A stretch of DNA of 64,000 nt from Sporolactobacillus pectinivorans. GTDB lineage: Bacteria > Bacillota > Bacilli > Bacillales > Sporolactobacillaceae. Positions 36,776 through 46,571 of this stretch are shown here, piece by piece. Every line of letters begins with the position of its first letter. The stretch's first letter is position 1. A model generated the notes under the pieces. That model did no database searches, had not been told where the DNA came from, and saw only the letters and a program-made list of their open reading frames with translations. The position numbers and the translations under genes are program-made. The stretch spans positions 1,769,562 through 1,833,561 of the forward strand of contig NZ_NXGA01000001.1 of the NCBI RefSeq assembly GCF_002802965.1, given 5' to 3'.

Positions 36776-38136
36776 AAAAGTTGACAAATTATACCAACAA
36801 AAAAATTCTTGTTCTCGGCCTTGGCAAAAGCGGTTACGCCGTTGCAAAATTAATGCATGATCTTGGGGCTGAAGTGACAGTCAATGATCGAAATGATCTG
36901 ATAGGTAATAAACATGCTGAAGAATTGAAAAAAATGGGATTGCGGGTCATCGGCGGTGGACATCCACTGGATTTGGTCGACGAGAATGTTTCCGTGCTGA
37001 TTAAAAATCCGGGGATTCCGTACAGTAATCCATTAGTACAAAAAGCCCGCAACATGGGAATCCGTGTGATTACCGAAGTTGAAATTGCTTCTGAATTGTC
37101 AGAATCGCCGTTTATCGGCGTTACCGGGTCGAATGGAAAAACAACAACAACGATGCTTTTAGGAGAGATGATGAAGGGATCAGATCTTGAGCCGGTTGTT
37201 GCCGGAAACATTGGCACAGCACTGACTTCCGTTGTCAAGGATGTGACTTCCCGGAACGTGATTGTGGCTGAACTGTCCAGTTTTCAGCTGCTGGGCACGG
37301 AAACGCTGCATCCGAGGGTTGCCGTTGTGCTCAATATTTTTGACCATCATCTGGACTATCATGGCACTGTCGAGAATTATGCACACGCAAAGGCACGTAT
37401 TACAATGAATCAGACATCCGGTGATTATCTGGTTTATAATGCGGACAGCGAGCGGGTCATTAAGTATGTTGCGGATAAAACCAAAGCGACCGCCGTACCG
37501 TTTTCGACAACCAAAAAAGTTGAGACAGGCGCCTATCTTGCTGACGGAGCCATTTATTTCAAGAATGAAAAAATCATGGGCATTGGTGAAATGGGGCTTC
37601 CGGGCGAGCACAACCTCCAGAATGCATTGGCTGCCGTTGCGGCGGCAAGTCTCTGCAATGTCCCTGCTGAGTATATTGCGCATGTGCTCAGAACATTCAC
37701 AGGTGTCCGGCATCGGCTCCAATATGTTGGTGTCATTCAGGGACGAACCATCTACAATGATTCGAAAGCAACGAATATATTGGCGACATCAAAAGCTCTG
37801 GCGTCTTTTCCAAGCAAGGAAATCGTCCTTCTTGCCGGCGGGCTGGATCGCGGCAATACATTTGATACTCTCATAGCAGATTTGAAAAAAGCGAAAATCA
37901 AGGCTGCACTGCTTTTCGGCCAGACAACAGCTAAATTGCAGGATGCGTGTGAAAAAGCCGGTATTCCGACAATCAGGCCGGTAAAAAATGTTGAAGCCGC
38001 TGTTCCTGAGGCATTCTCATTGTCTCAGTCGGGTGACGTGATTCTCCTTTCCCCGGCATGCGCGAGCTGGGATCAATATAAATCTTTTGAACAGCGCGGA
38101 GACATTTTTATCGACGAAGTGAATAAGTTTAGATAA
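36772..38136 (+). CDS. murD: UDP-MurNAc-L-alanine:D-glutamate ligase MurD
   Basis: MurD adds D-glutamate to UDP-MurNAc-L-alanine in the cytoplasm. The 454-residue protein has an N-terminal nucleotide-sugar fold (LGLGKSGYAVA), the ATP loop GVTGSNGKTTTTM near residue 117, ELSSFQL, NIFDHHLDYHG and NDSKATN in the C-terminal domain. The start I chose is TTG 36772, overlapping the mraY stop by four bases, after GGGG. The frame is open further into mraY, but homology starts here. Confidence 0.95.
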   Translation: MKKLTNYTNKKILVLGLGKSGYAVAKLMHDLGAEVTVNDRNDLIGNKHAEELKKMGLRVIGGGHPLDLVDENVSVLIKNPGIPYSNPLVQKARNMGIRVITEVEIASELSESPFIGVTGSNGKTTTTMLLGEMMKGSDLEPVVAGNIGTALTSVVKDVTSRNVIVAELSSFQLLGTETLHPRVAVVLNIFDHHLDYHGTVENYAHAKARITMNQTSGDYLVYNADSERVIKYVADKTKATAVPFSTTKKVETGAYLADGAIYFKNEKIMGIGEMGLPGEHNLQNALAAVAAASLCNVPAEYIAHVLRTFTGVRHRLQYVGVIQGRTIYNDSKATNILATSKALASFPSKEIVLLAGGLDRGNTFDTLIADLKKAKIKAALLFGQTTAKLQDACEKAGIPTIRPVKNVEAAVPEAFSLSQSGDVILLSPACASWDQYKSFEQRGDIFIDEVNKFR

Positions 38137-38200
38137 GGACAGGCATGCCGGCTAACTTAAGCCGGCGAATCGGTGGCCTTGTCTGGACGGAGTGTTGTTC

Positions 38201-39304
38201 ATGTCGGTACGCCGCCGTCAATCACCGGATCGACTGCTTCTTTTTGCCGCTCTTGCGCTTCTGACTGTCGGGCTGATTATGGTTTACAGTGCGAGCGAAG
38301 TTTCCGCCGCTCACAAATTTAATGGCGATTCATTCTATTTTCTGAAGAGACAGATGCTGTTCGCAGCCGTCGGACTGATCATGATGTTTACGGTTATGAA
38401 AGTGGACTACAGGGTGTGGAAGTCCTGGGCAAAATTGGGGATGGCCGGCTGTTTTCTTTTGCTGATCCTTGTACTGATTCCCGGAGTTGGCCTTTCAAGA
38501 GGCGGGGCTAGAAGCTGGCTTGGTATCGGCGCATTTTCAATCCAGCCCTCTGAATTTATGAAGGTGGCCTTAATCCTTTTTCTGGCAAAATATCTGGCAG
38601 AGAATCAGAGGAAGTTGTCTTCATTCTGGAAAGGCCTGATTCCCTCTTTAATACCGGTGCTGTTGGCTTTTGGATTAATCATGCTCCAGCCGGATCTGGG
38701 AACGGGCACAGTGCTGGTGCTGACCTGTCTGACCATGATTTTTGCCGCAGGTGCGCGCATTAAACATTTTGTCATTATGGGCGCTATCGGGCTTGCCGGG
38801 GCTTCAGGCCTGATTCTCTCAGCCCCATACCGGGTCAAACGGTTAGTTTCATTTCTTGATCCATGGAAAGATGAGATGGGCAGCGGCTTTCAGATTATCC
38901 AGTCACTGCTTGCCATCGGGCCGGGAGGGCTCATGGGTTTCGGTCTTGGACAGAGCCGTCAGAAGTATCAGTATCTGCCGGAAGCTCAGAACGATTTCAT
39001 TTTTTCTATTATCTCGGAGGAACTGGGACTGATCGGAGCGGCGATCGTTCTGCTACTTTTCTGTCTGTTGCTTTGGAGGGGCATACTGGCTGCAATGAAG
39101 GCACCGGATCTTTTTGGGACACTTCTTGCACTGGGTATTACCGGCATGATTGCGATTCAGGTTATGATTAACATTGCAGTTGTAACCGGGCTCATTCCGG
39201 TGACGGGCATCACGCTTCCCTTTCTCAGCTATGGCGGATCCTCCCTCACTCTGATGCTTGTTTCAGTAGGAATTTTGCTGAATATCAGCAGCAAGGCGAA
39301 ATGA
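38201..39304 (+). CDS. spoVE: SpoVE, SEDS glycosyltransferase for the spore cortex
   Basis: SpoVE is the FtsW/RodA paralogue that works with SpoVD in cortex synthesis. The 367-residue protein has about ten membrane segments, LIMVYSAS in helix 1, GGARSWLGIG, SIQPSEFMK, QPDLGTGTV with the key Asp, PEAQNDFIF and GITLPFLSYGGSS. Position after murD and the presence of a separate ftsW near pycA support spoVE rather than ftsW. ATG 38201 follows GGAG by eight bases. The genes murG and murB, which follow in B. subtilis, are not here; a hairpin and then divIB follow. Confidence 0.9.
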   Translation: MSVRRRQSPDRLLLFAALALLTVGLIMVYSASEVSAAHKFNGDSFYFLKRQMLFAAVGLIMMFTVMKVDYRVWKSWAKLGMAGCFLLLILVLIPGVGLSRGGARSWLGIGAFSIQPSEFMKVALILFLAKYLAENQRKLSSFWKGLIPSLIPVLLAFGLIMLQPDLGTGTVLVLTCLTMIFAAGARIKHFVIMGAIGLAGASGLILSAPYRVKRLVSFLDPWKDEMGSGFQIIQSLLAIGPGGLMGFGLGQSRQKYQYLPEAQNDFIFSIISEELGLIGAAIVLLLFCLLLWRGILAAMKAPDLFGTLLALGITGMIAIQVMINIAVVTGLIPVTGITLPFLSYGGSSLTLMLVSVGILLNISSKAK

Positions 39305-39320
39305 GTTGCAGTCAAGCATG

Positions 39321-39358
39321 AACCCTGTTTTGTCTCTCAAAACAGGGTTTGCTGTTTA
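39321..39358 (+). terminator. Hairpin after spoVE
   Basis: AACCCTGTTTT pairs perfectly with AAAACAGGGTT around GTCTCTC, followed by TTGCTGTTT. The T tract is interrupted, so termination may be partial. It splits the dcw cluster between spoVE and divIB, exactly where murG-murB are missing. Confidence 0.7.
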
Positions 39359-39439
39359 TAAGAAAAAAAAATACAATAGAACTGACCGGCAGGCAATTGT
39401 CTGATCCGTGTACCGGTAAACTTGTTCGGAGGGGAAAAA

Positions 39440-40207
39440 ATGGACAGAAATAAGGTCATTCCGCTGGAGGATCGGCTGCCGCAATTAAAAAAAGAACGGA
39501 AACAGAAAGCGAACCGGCGTTTTGCGTTATATGCGACGATATTTTTTCTCTTGATTCTGGCGGCTGTTTATTTTCAGTCTCCCTTCAGCAGGGTCAGCCG
39601 GATTTCAATTGAGGGCCAGCAAATCGTCAGCAAAGAGAAAGTGCTGCAGGCAAGCGGCATTTCAAATAAAACACATATCTGGGATGTCCGATCCGTAAAT
39701 GCTGAAAACCGTATCGAGAAACTTCCTACGGTCAGAAAAGCAACGGTTCATGTGGCGTTTCCCGGTGCTGTAACCATTCGTATTCAGGAATATGCCAGAA
39801 AAGCCTATCTTCTAAAAAACGGCAAATATTTTCCGATCCTGCAAAACGGGACATTGCTTGGACCGTTGCAGGGAACAGCCATGCCAATGGATGCCCCCGT
39901 GCTTGTAAATTTTAGTGACACTTCCGCATTGAAGGCAGTTTCAGAAGGCCTTACCGTGTTCCCTGCACAGCTTGTCCATAGTATTTCTGATATTCATTAC
40001 ATAAACAGTCCCGGTGACCCGGATAACCTGATGCTTTATATGAACGACGGCAACCGGGTTGTGGCGAATACAAAGACGTTTGCTCAAAATATGAAACTCT
40101 ATCCGGAAATTCTGGCTAATCTGCCAAAAGGAGAGCATGGAACTGTCCATCTCAGTATTGGGAGTTACTTTGTACCTTACCAAAGCCCAAAAAGCAATAA
40201 TAACTGA
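39440..40207 (+). CDS. divIB: Cell division protein DivIB (FtsQ)
   Basis: DivIB is a bitopic divisome protein that stabilises FtsL and DivIC. The 255-residue product has a basic cytoplasmic N-terminus (about 1-28), a membrane helix (about 30-47), and an extracytoplasmic POTRA domain starting near SRISIEGQQIVSKEKVLQASGI, followed by the FtsQ domain. ATG 39440 has GGAGGGG upstream. It seems to begin a separate transcription unit. Confidence 0.93.
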   Translation: MDRNKVIPLEDRLPQLKKERKQKANRRFALYATIFFLLILAAVYFQSPFSRVSRISIEGQQIVSKEKVLQASGISNKTHIWDVRSVNAENRIEKLPTVRKATVHVAFPGAVTIRIQEYARKAYLLKNGKYFPILQNGTLLGPLQGTAMPMDAPVLVNFSDTSALKAVSEGLTVFPAQLVHSISDIHYINSPGDPDNLMLYMNDGNRVVANTKTFAQNMKLYPEILANLPKGEHGTVHLSIGSYFVPYQSPKSNNN

Positions 40208-40636
40208 CAGATTCCCCTTAAATACCCGGCAGGAGGTTTCATCGTGCCATAAGAAGATTTTTGCGGGACTCTGTAATTTTATCTTTTCTAGTCTATCAAC
40301 TTGGTGTAGACTATAAATTAGTTGCAGCTTCATATTTCCAGATTATTTTTTCAAATCTCGGAGGCTGAGAATCTGTTTAACTTTTTCTGATCTTACCGAT
40401 ATAAACATGTAAGGTTATGTTTCTTTGCTCCATTCGATCAGTTAATAAAGGGATATGTTCCGTTTTGTAGAATACAAGATAATAGGACTGTATTTCTCCG
40501 GGTAGGAACAGAAAGTGCTGGGTTGAAGTAGCATGAATTTTCATTTGCACATTTGTCGCCTAGATCAAAATAGCCCGAATCAAACATCCCTGAATCAAGA
40601 CTTTATCGTTTTTCAGACTAAAGGGGGTGCCGCGGA
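40208..40636 (+). promoter_or_regulatory. ftsA upstream region with a sigma-H-like promoter
   Basis: This 429-base gap has no credible gene. B. subtilis has several promoters here, including a sigma-H one that raises ftsAZ at sporulation onset. At 40447-40475 AAAGGGATAT and TAGAATAC, with GAAT 13 bases after GATAT, resemble the sigma-H consensus (AGGAWWT, GAAT). Further left, TAGTCTA and TAGACTA form a 7-base inverted repeat (about 40290-40314) next to a TATAAAT. ylxW, ylxX and sbp of B. subtilis are missing. Confidence 0.5.
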
Positions 40637-41911
40637 ATGAACAGTGAGAATGTTTTTGTAAGCCTGGATATTGGTACATCAAGCATCAAAACTTTAATAG
40701 GCGAAATGGCTGGCGGGTCGCTTAATGTGATCGGTGTTGGCGAAGCTGAATCTTTTGGCATCAAGAAGGGTTCGATTGTAGATATCGATGCAACTGTCCG
40801 CTCTATTCGCCAGGCTGTTGAACAGGCTGAAAGAATGGTCGGTCTGACTATTGAGAGCGTCATCGTCGGCATCTCTGGAAACCATATCCAGTTGAGGCCT
40901 TGCCATGGCGTTGTTGCTGTAGCCAGTGAGAACCATGAAATCGGAGATACAGATATCGGCCGGGTGATTGATGCAGCCCAGGTGATGTCAATCCCTCCTG
41001 AAAGAGAAATTATTGATGTGATACCTGAACAGTTCATTGTGGACGGTGTGGATGAAATTCATGATCCGCGAGGCATGATCGGTGTCAGGCTGGAAATGGA
41101 AGGAACTCTGATCACGGGATCGAAGACAGTCCTGCACAATCTTTTACGGTGTGTGGAACGGGCCGGCCTTCAGGTTTCGGATGTATGCCTTCAGACCCTT
41201 GCGCTCGGTTCAGTTGCTCTCACAGAGGATGAACGAAATCTTGGTGTCGCACTTGTAGACATAGGTGGCGGGGCGACAAGCGTGGCCGTTTTTGATCAGG
41301 GAACGCTTCTTTCAACATTTGAACTGCCCATCGGCGGCAATCATGTCACGAAAGATATTTCAATTATTCAGCGGGTACCTATGGAAGAAGCTGAACAGCT
41401 GAAAATCAAGCATGGAGCGGCAAGTGTAAAGGCCGCTTCCTCGGAAGATACATTTACAGCGTCGCAGATTGGCAGTGCTAAAAAGCAGATGCTCAATCAG
41501 GGGGACCTTGCGGAAATCATCGAAGCGCGGATTGGTGAATTGTTCGATATTGTCAGTGCTGAACTGCAGCGCATCGGCATTTATGATCTGCCCGGCGGAT
41601 TCGTTCTGACCGGCGGTGTGACCGCCATGCCGGGAGTGCTTGATTTGGCTGTGCAAAAGCTGGATGCCAATGTCCGGATTGCAATTCCGGATTACATTGG
41701 GGTGCGCGAACCTAAGTTCACTGCATGTATCGGTTTGATACAATTTGCCTATCACAATGTCAAGATTCAAGGCAAGGAAGTAGCTGCGGCGATTTCTTCT
41801 GAACGGTTCACGCCACAGGAGAAACAGCAAAAAGTGAGAAAAACGGACGGCAAAGAGCATGAGAGCGTAACAGCAAAAGTGAAAAGCTGGTTCAATATGT
41901 TCTTCGACTGA
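40637..41911 (+). CDS. ftsA: Cell division protein FtsA
   Basis: FtsA is an actin-like ATPase that tethers FtsZ to the membrane and recruits later division proteins. The 424-residue chain has the phosphate-1 motif [14 protein letters not shown] near residue 8, the SHS2/1C subdomain, the phosphate-2 motif [14 protein letters not shown] near 205, adenosine-binding [14 protein letters not shown] near 320, and a C-terminal amphipathic helix [10 protein letters not shown] for membrane binding. AAGGGGG precedes the ATG. ftsZ follows after 77 bases. Confidence 0.97.
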   Translation: MNSENVFVSLDIGTSSIKTLIGEMAGGSLNVIGVGEAESFGIKKGSIVDIDATVRSIRQAVEQAERMVGLTIESVIVGISGNHIQLRPCHGVVAVASENHEIGDTDIGRVIDAAQVMSIPPEREIIDVIPEQFIVDGVDEIHDPRGMIGVRLEMEGTLITGSKTVLHNLLRCVERAGLQVSDVCLQTLALGSVALTEDERNLGVALVDIGGGATSVAVFDQGTLLSTFELPIGGNHVTKDISIIQRVPMEEAEQLKIKHGAASVKAASSEDTFTASQIGSAKKQMLNQGDLAEIIEARIGELFDIVSAELQRIGIYDLPGGFVLTGGVTAMPGVLDLAVQKLDANVRIAIPDYIGVREPKFTACIGLIQFAYHNVKIQGKEVAAAISSERFTPQEKQQKVRKTDGKEHESVTAKVKSWFNMFFD

Positions 41912-41988
41912 CGTGGGTTTTATATGTTTTATTAAAAGCACGCATAAGCAGTGGCGAAAATTCGACCTCTGAATGGGAGGAAATGAAA

Positions 41989-43161
41989 ATGTACGATAGT
42001 GACGTGGAAACGAATAACCTTGCAAAGATCAAGGTTATCGGTGTTGGCGGCGGGGGCAATAATGCCGTTAACCGGATGATTGAAAGTGGCATTCAGGGGG
42101 TTGAGTTTGTTTGCGCCAATACGGATGCCCAGGCATTGAAATTTTCCAAGGCCGGGACGAAGCTGCAGCTTGGGGAAAAACTGACCCGTGGGCTCGGCGC
42201 CGGCGCTAATCCCGATGTGGGAAAAAAAGCGGCTGAGGAAAGCAGAGATCAGGTTGAGGAACTGCTCAAAGGTGCCGATATGGTCTTCGTGACTGCCGGA
42301 ATGGGCGGCGGAACGGGAACCGGCGCGGCACCGATTATTGCGGAGGTCGCTAAAGATGTCGGCGCACTGACCGTCGGCGTAGTCACCCGCCCGTTCTCTT
42401 TTGAAGGAAGGAAGCGTGCTAAGCAGGCGCAGTTTGGAATTGATAATCTAAAGGAAAAAGTGGACACGCTCATTGTCATCCCGAATGACCGACTGCTTGA
42501 AATCGTTGATAAAAATACACCAATGCTGGACGCTTTCAGGGAAGCTGATAATGTATTGCGGCAAGGCGTGCAGGGCATATCGGATCTGATCGCTGTTCCC
42601 GGCCTGATCAATCTTGATTTTGCTGATGTCAAAACCATTATGACGGAAGGCGGATCGGCTCTGATGGCGATCGGCATCGCTTCTGGGGAAAACCGGGCGG
42701 CCGATGCGGCGAAGAAGGCAATTTCCAGCCCGCTGCTTGAGAAGTCAATTGACGGAGCCAAAGGCGTGCTGATGAATATTACCGGCGGAAACAATCTGAG
42801 TCTCTACGAGGTGAATGAAGCAGCAGACATTGTTGCCACCGCAGCGGATGAAGAGGTCAATATGATTTTTGGCTCGGTTATCCGCGAAGAAATGGAAGAC
42901 GAGATTGTCGTCACAGTGATTGCGACAGGTTTTCTTTCAGAGGAAAAAGAACAGCAGAAGAGCCAGGAATCTGACGGCCAGATCCGGAGGAACATCATTC
43001 AGGGAGGGGCGGAAGCTCTGAAAAAAAGTCCTCAGGATTTTCGGCGTGAAGAGGGTCTGAAGCATAACGAGCAGACCGCGCGCCGGCCTCACGGTATTAT
43101 CGATGACGAAGATACGCTGGATGTACCGACCTTTCTTCGCAATCGCCATCAGAAGAATTAG
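41989..43161 (+). CDS. ftsZ: Cell division GTPase FtsZ
   Basis: FtsZ polymerises into the Z ring. The 390-residue protein has the N-terminal [17 protein letters not shown], the tubulin signature [10 protein letters not shown] (about 105-113), the T7 loop [11 protein letters not shown], a linker of about 55 residues and the C-terminal peptide DVPTFLRNR that binds FtsA and SepF. I chose ATG 41989, eight bases after GGAGG; the ATG at 41983 is too close. A terminator follows. Confidence 0.98.
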   Translation: MYDSDVETNNLAKIKVIGVGGGGNNAVNRMIESGIQGVEFVCANTDAQALKFSKAGTKLQLGEKLTRGLGAGANPDVGKKAAEESRDQVEELLKGADMVFVTAGMGGGTGTGAAPIIAEVAKDVGALTVGVVTRPFSFEGRKRAKQAQFGIDNLKEKVDTLIVIPNDRLLEIVDKNTPMLDAFREADNVLRQGVQGISDLIAVPGLINLDFADVKTIMTEGGSALMAIGIASGENRAADAAKKAISSPLLEKSIDGAKGVLMNITGGNNLSLYEVNEAADIVATAADEEVNMIFGSVIREEMEDEIVVTVIATGFLSEEKEQQKSQESDGQIRRNIIQGGAEALKKSPQDFRREEGLKHNEQTARRPHGIIDDEDTLDVPTFLRNRHQKN

Positions 43162-43247
43162 TAATTACTGTACCGGGCAGAGTTTTTAGTTACGTTCATG
43201 ATTCGGTTAAACTTGTAAATTCCACGTCATTGTTTTCCAAAAAGTTT

Positions 43248-43297
43248 AAGGCAGACACACGGATACAATATATCCGCAGTGCCTGCCTTTTATTTTT
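43248..43297 (+). terminator. Terminator after ftsZ
   Basis: AAGGCAG pairs with CTGCCTT, with an inner GGATA/TATCC stem, followed by a T-rich tract. Confidence 0.83.
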
Positions 43298-43375
43298 GTC
43301 TCCGATTTGACTCAATTTGCGAGCCTCAATCTTAAACAAAAAGCGCCAAAATAACAGCAAAAATCCAGCCACGGA

Positions 43376-43408
43376 GCGACAGACTTTCACAGATAAGGCC
43401 CGTATACT
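43376..43408 (+). promoter_or_regulatory. Putative spoIIG promoter with long spacer
   Basis: GCGACA (43376-43381) and TATACT (43403-43408) are separated by 21 bases. The B. subtilis spoIIG promoter is unusual in having a 22-base spacer and needs phosphorylated Spo0A. TTTTTGTCTCCG upstream (about 43293) is a partial match to an 0A box. The -10 identity and long spacer are suggestive only. Confidence 0.5.
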
Positions 43409-43440
43409 AATCCTAAACACGCAAGGAAGGTGGTGGGACG

Positions 43441-44364
43441 TTGGTTCTCTATCTCGATGCGGTCTGGTTGCTCAATCTGCTGATCGATGCCTGTCTCTTG
43501 AAGCTTACTGCGCTTATGCTCAAGCGTAGAATTTACAGGCTGCGTCTCTTTCTCGGTGCGCTGACGGCATCTTCTGTTGTTCTGATCCTTTTCACGCCAC
43601 TCGCATTTCTTGTGACACATCCGCTTGGAAAATTTTTATTTTCAGTTCTGATTATCTGGATCACTTTCGGCTTTGGGCGTCCGTCAGTCTTTTTTCAAAA
43701 TCTTGCCGCTTTTTATTTCTCTGCTTTTGCGATTGGTGGAGGCATTTTCGCACTCCATTATTTCTTCGAGAACGGTACATCTTATGCAGACAGCCGCTTT
43801 TTAACCACGATGAATTTTGGTGATCCGATCAGCTGGATCTTTGTCGTTTTAGGATTCCCCGCATTATGGCTGTTTTCAAAGAAGAGAATGGATCAGACTG
43901 CTGTTCGCAAATGGCAGCATGCCAACGGCGCAGAAATAACCATTCAGATCTTTAACCAAGTGATTCGATCGAGGGGGCTGATTGACAGTGGCAACAAGCT
44001 GTACGATCCGCTGACCAGGCTTCCGGTCATGTTCCTGAGCCGAGCTGCCTGTGAAGGCCAGATTCCCGCTTCGCTTTTTCAAATGGAGGGGCCAGACGCT
44101 GCTTTTCAGCTATATGAAGATCTTCCAAACGGATGGGATAGCAGGATCACCTGGGTCCCTTATCGCTCTGTGGATGGGGTACCACACTATATTATTGCAT
44201 TCCGGCCGGATCGGGTGCTGATCACGCATGAAGGCCGGCAGATCGAGTGTAAACGGGTACTCGTCGCCCTGACCGTACAGACGTTAAGCACATCAGGAGA
44301 ATTCAGCAGCATCCTTCATCCGGACATGCTGCTTAATGGCAAGGTCATCGAGCCGGCATCCTGA
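43441..44364 (+). CDS. spoIIGA: Pro-sigma-E processing protease SpoIIGA
   Basis: SpoIIGA is a membrane aspartic protease that removes the propeptide of sigma-E in the mother cell after a signal from SpoIIR. The 307-residue chain has five N-terminal membrane helices (about 1-150) and a C-terminal domain with the catalytic block [20 protein letters not shown] (about 180). The start is TTG at 43441 with AAGGTGG upstream. It is followed by sigE after 26 bases, the classical spoIIG operon. Confidence 0.95.
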   Translation: MVLYLDAVWLLNLLIDACLLKLTALMLKRRIYRLRLFLGALTASSVVLILFTPLAFLVTHPLGKFLFSVLIIWITFGFGRPSVFFQNLAAFYFSAFAIGGGIFALHYFFENGTSYADSRFLTTMNFGDPISWIFVVLGFPALWLFSKKRMDQTAVRKWQHANGAEITIQIFNQVIRSRGLIDSGNKLYDPLTRLPVMFLSRAACEGQIPASLFQMEGPDAAFQLYEDLPNGWDSRITWVPYRSVDGVPHYIIAFRPDRVLITHEGRQIECKRVLVALTVQTLSTSGEFSSILHPDMLLNGKVIEPAS

Positions 44365-44390
44365 TCCAAATAACCCAGGGAGGGACACAT

Positions 44391-45101
44391 ATGAAATTAT
44401 TTTTTTCAGAACTTTGGCATAAAATACTCATCAGACTGCATATACGGCCTGAAGAAGTCTACTATATCGGCGGCAGCGACGGCCTGCCATCTCCTTTGTC
44501 CAAGGAAGAAGAAGCAGAGCTGATGAAAAAGCTCCCATCCGGTGACCAGAAGGCAAGGGCAACTTTGATTGAGCGCAATTTGAGGCTTGTCGTTTATATC
44601 GCCAGAAAGTTTGATAATACGCGGATCAATATTGAAGACTTGATCAGCATAGGAACCATTGGACTGATTAAGGCAGTCAATACATTTAATCCCGAGAAAA
44701 AAATTAAACTCGCAACCTATGCTTCCCGATGCATTGAGAATGAAATATTAATGTACTTGAGAAGAAACAACCGGACCCGTTCAGAGGTTTCTCTGGACGA
44801 GCCGCTGAACGTTGACTGGGATGGCAATGAACTGCTTCTCTCGGATGTACTGGGCACCGCGAACGATGTGACAACCTCCGATATGGAACGCAAAGTGGAT
44901 CATACACTGCTCAAAAGCGCGATGCTCATGCTCAGCGACCGGGAGAAGGAAATCATGACGCTTCGCTTTGGCCTGGCAGGAGGGAAGGAGAAAACTCAAA
45001 AAGATGTGGCGGATCAACTTGGCATTTCACAGTCTTATATTTCCCGTCTTGAAAAAAGAATCATCCGAAGACTGAAAAAGGAGTTCAGCAAAATGGCGTA
45101 A
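44391..45101 (+). CDS. sigE: RNA polymerase sigma-E precursor
   Basis: Sigma-E drives early mother-cell transcription. The 236-residue product has an N-terminal amphipathic propeptide (about 1-27, ending near EVYYIGG, the processing site), region 2 with [12 protein letters not shown] and [10 protein letters not shown], and region 4 with [21 protein letters not shown] as the helix-turn-helix. Length and propeptide match B. subtilis pro-sigma-E. Confidence 0.97.
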   Translation: MKLFFSELWHKILIRLHIRPEEVYYIGGSDGLPSPLSKEEEAELMKKLPSGDQKARATLIERNLRLVVYIARKFDNTRINIEDLISIGTIGLIKAVNTFNPEKKIKLATYASRCIENEILMYLRRNNRTRSEVSLDEPLNVDWDGNELLLSDVLGTANDVTTSDMERKVDHTLLKSAMLMLSDREKEIMTLRFGLAGGKEKTQKDVADQLGISQSYISRLEKRIIRRLKKEFSKMA

Positions 45102-45133
45102 GGACCGGCTCAAATAGCTTAAAAATATCCGAT

Positions 45134-45162
45134 GCATAAAATGACCTTCACAGGAGATACTT
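45134..45162 (+). promoter_or_regulatory. Sigma-F type promoter of sigG
   Basis: GCATA (45134-45138) and GGAGATACTT (45153-45162) fit the sigma-F consensus GYATA and GGNNANANTW, with a 14-base spacer, slightly shorter than usual. B. subtilis sigG (spoIIIG) is first transcribed by sigma-F from this same intergenic region. Confidence 0.65.
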
Positions 45163-45278
45163 GACCTTATGGCGCGGAGAAAATAATTCTGAACGATTCC
45201 GGATTTAAAATAGCCCGGAGGTTTTCCAGAAAATTTTCACTGTATTCAAGCATCTCAGGCACTGGGAGGTTGTCCTTT

Positions 45279-46058
45279 ATGGCACGGCATAAAGTGGAAA
45301 TCTGCGGGGTTGATACGTCCAAGCTTCCTGTACTGACCAACGTAGAAATGCGTAAGTTATTTGCAGAATTACAGTCCGGTAAAACGGAAGCCAGGGAAAA
45401 ACTGGTGAACGGCAATCTCCGGCTGGTGCTCAGCGTGATTCAGAGGTTCAATCACCGCAGCGAATCTGTAGACGATTTATTTCAGGTCGGCTGTATCGGA
45501 TTAATGAAATCGATTGACAATTTTGATTTAAGCCAGAATGTTCGCTTTTCAACCTACGCGGTTCCGATGATTATCGGCGAAATCAGACGCTATCTAAGAG
45601 ATAATAATCCGATTCGCGTCTCGCGTTCCTTGCGTGATATGGCCTATAAAGCACTGCAGGCTAAGGAGCGCTATGTCGCGAAGCATTCCAAAGAGCCTAC
45701 CTCCTCCGAACTGGCAAAAATTCTTGACCTTCCGGTTGAAGATGTGGTTTTTGCGATGGACGCGATCCAGGATCCCGTTTCACTTTTTGAACCGATTTAC
45801 AGCGATGGCGGAGATCCGATATTCATCATGGATCAGATTAGTGATGACAAGCACCGGGATAAAGAATGGGTCGATAACATTGCACTAAAAGAAGCAATGA
45901 GTAAATTGCATGAGCGGGAAAAAAGAATCGTTGCCATGCGCTTTTTTTACGGTAAAACGCAAATGGAAGTTGCGCAGGAAATAGGCATTTCCCAGGCACA
46001 GGTTTCAAGACTGGAAAAAATGGCAATCAAGGAAATGAATCAGGACATTGGCCCGTAA
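45279..46058 (+). CDS. sigG: RNA polymerase sigma-G factor
   Basis: Sigma-G is the late forespore sigma factor. The 259-residue protein begins with the strongly conserved KVEICGVDTSKLPVL, then region 2 (LVNGNLRLVLSVIQRFNHR, VGCIGLMKSIDNFDL, RYLRDNNPIRVSRSLRD) and region 4 (TQMEVAQEIGISQAQVSRLEK). ATG 45279 follows GGGAGG by nine bases; the TTG at 45270 is too near to it. A hairpin terminator starts at the stop codon. Confidence 0.97.
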   Translation: MARHKVEICGVDTSKLPVLTNVEMRKLFAELQSGKTEAREKLVNGNLRLVLSVIQRFNHRSESVDDLFQVGCIGLMKSIDNFDLSQNVRFSTYAVPMIIGEIRRYLRDNNPIRVSRSLRDMAYKALQAKERYVAKHSKEPTSSELAKILDLPVEDVVFAMDAIQDPVSLFEPIYSDGGDPIFIMDQISDDKHRDKEWVDNIALKEAMSKLHEREKRIVAMRFFYGKTQMEVAQEIGISQAQVSRLEKMAIKEMNQDIGP

Positions 46059-46084
46059 TGCTTGCTTTGGCAAGCATTTTTTTC
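46058..46084 (+). terminator. Terminator after sigG
   Basis: ATGCTTGC pairs with GCAAGCAT around TTTG, followed by a run of at least six T. Confidence 0.92.
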
Positions 46085-46219
46085 TTTGAAATTTATTTTT
46101 TTTTTGGGAATCTCCTTGGACAAATTTTTGCATGGCGGGTCCTGCCCAAGCTTTTTCATTTTTTACTTCTCAATCATTTCTGTCCTCCATATAGTTTAAT
46201 AACAGGAGGGGGAAAACCA

Positions 46220-46486
46220 ATGCCCAGAATATCTGATTTTCAGACAAAAGAAGTAGTGAACGTGGAAAATGGAAAGCGCCTCGGACATATTGGTGATCTT
46301 GACGTTAACCTTTCATCGGGGAAAATTGAGAACCTTATTATTCCCGGTTCGGGACGCGTGCTCGGTTTGTTCGGGAGAGACAATGATGTGGTCGTGCCTT
46401 GGAGCAATATTGTAAGGATTGGTGCGGATGTGATCCTGGTCCGCTTTTACAATGATCCTGATGCGCCGGCTCGGGAACAGGAATGA
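46220..46486 (+). CDS. ylmC: YlmC/YmxH family PRC-barrel sporulation protein
   Basis: The 88-residue single-domain PRC-barrel protein has FQTKEVVNVENGKRLGHIGDLDV at the start and GRDNDVVVPWSNIVRIGADVILV at the end. YlmC and YmxH are paralogues found in spore formers; their function is unknown. ATG 46220 has AGGAGGGGG upstream. It opens the ylm group that runs to divIVA. Confidence 0.9.
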   Translation: MPRISDFQTKEVVNVENGKRLGHIGDLDVNLSSGKIENLIIPGSGRVLGLFGRDNDVVVPWSNIVRIGADVILVRFYNDPDAPAREQE

Positions 46487-46571
46487 TAAAAAATTAAGCG
46501 TTTTGTCTCTTGATATGTTAAAATAAATTCGTATAGACTGCACTTTATCGGGTGACGGAGGGGTGAAAATA

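Noticed and set aside
41360..42025. A 221-codon minus-strand frame inside ftsA
   Set aside because: Antisense to a conserved gene, no supporting motif.
46058..46219. N-terminal extension of ylmC rich in Phe and Leu
   Set aside because: It would be translated from the sigG terminator; a strong ribosome binding site stands just before ATG 46220.
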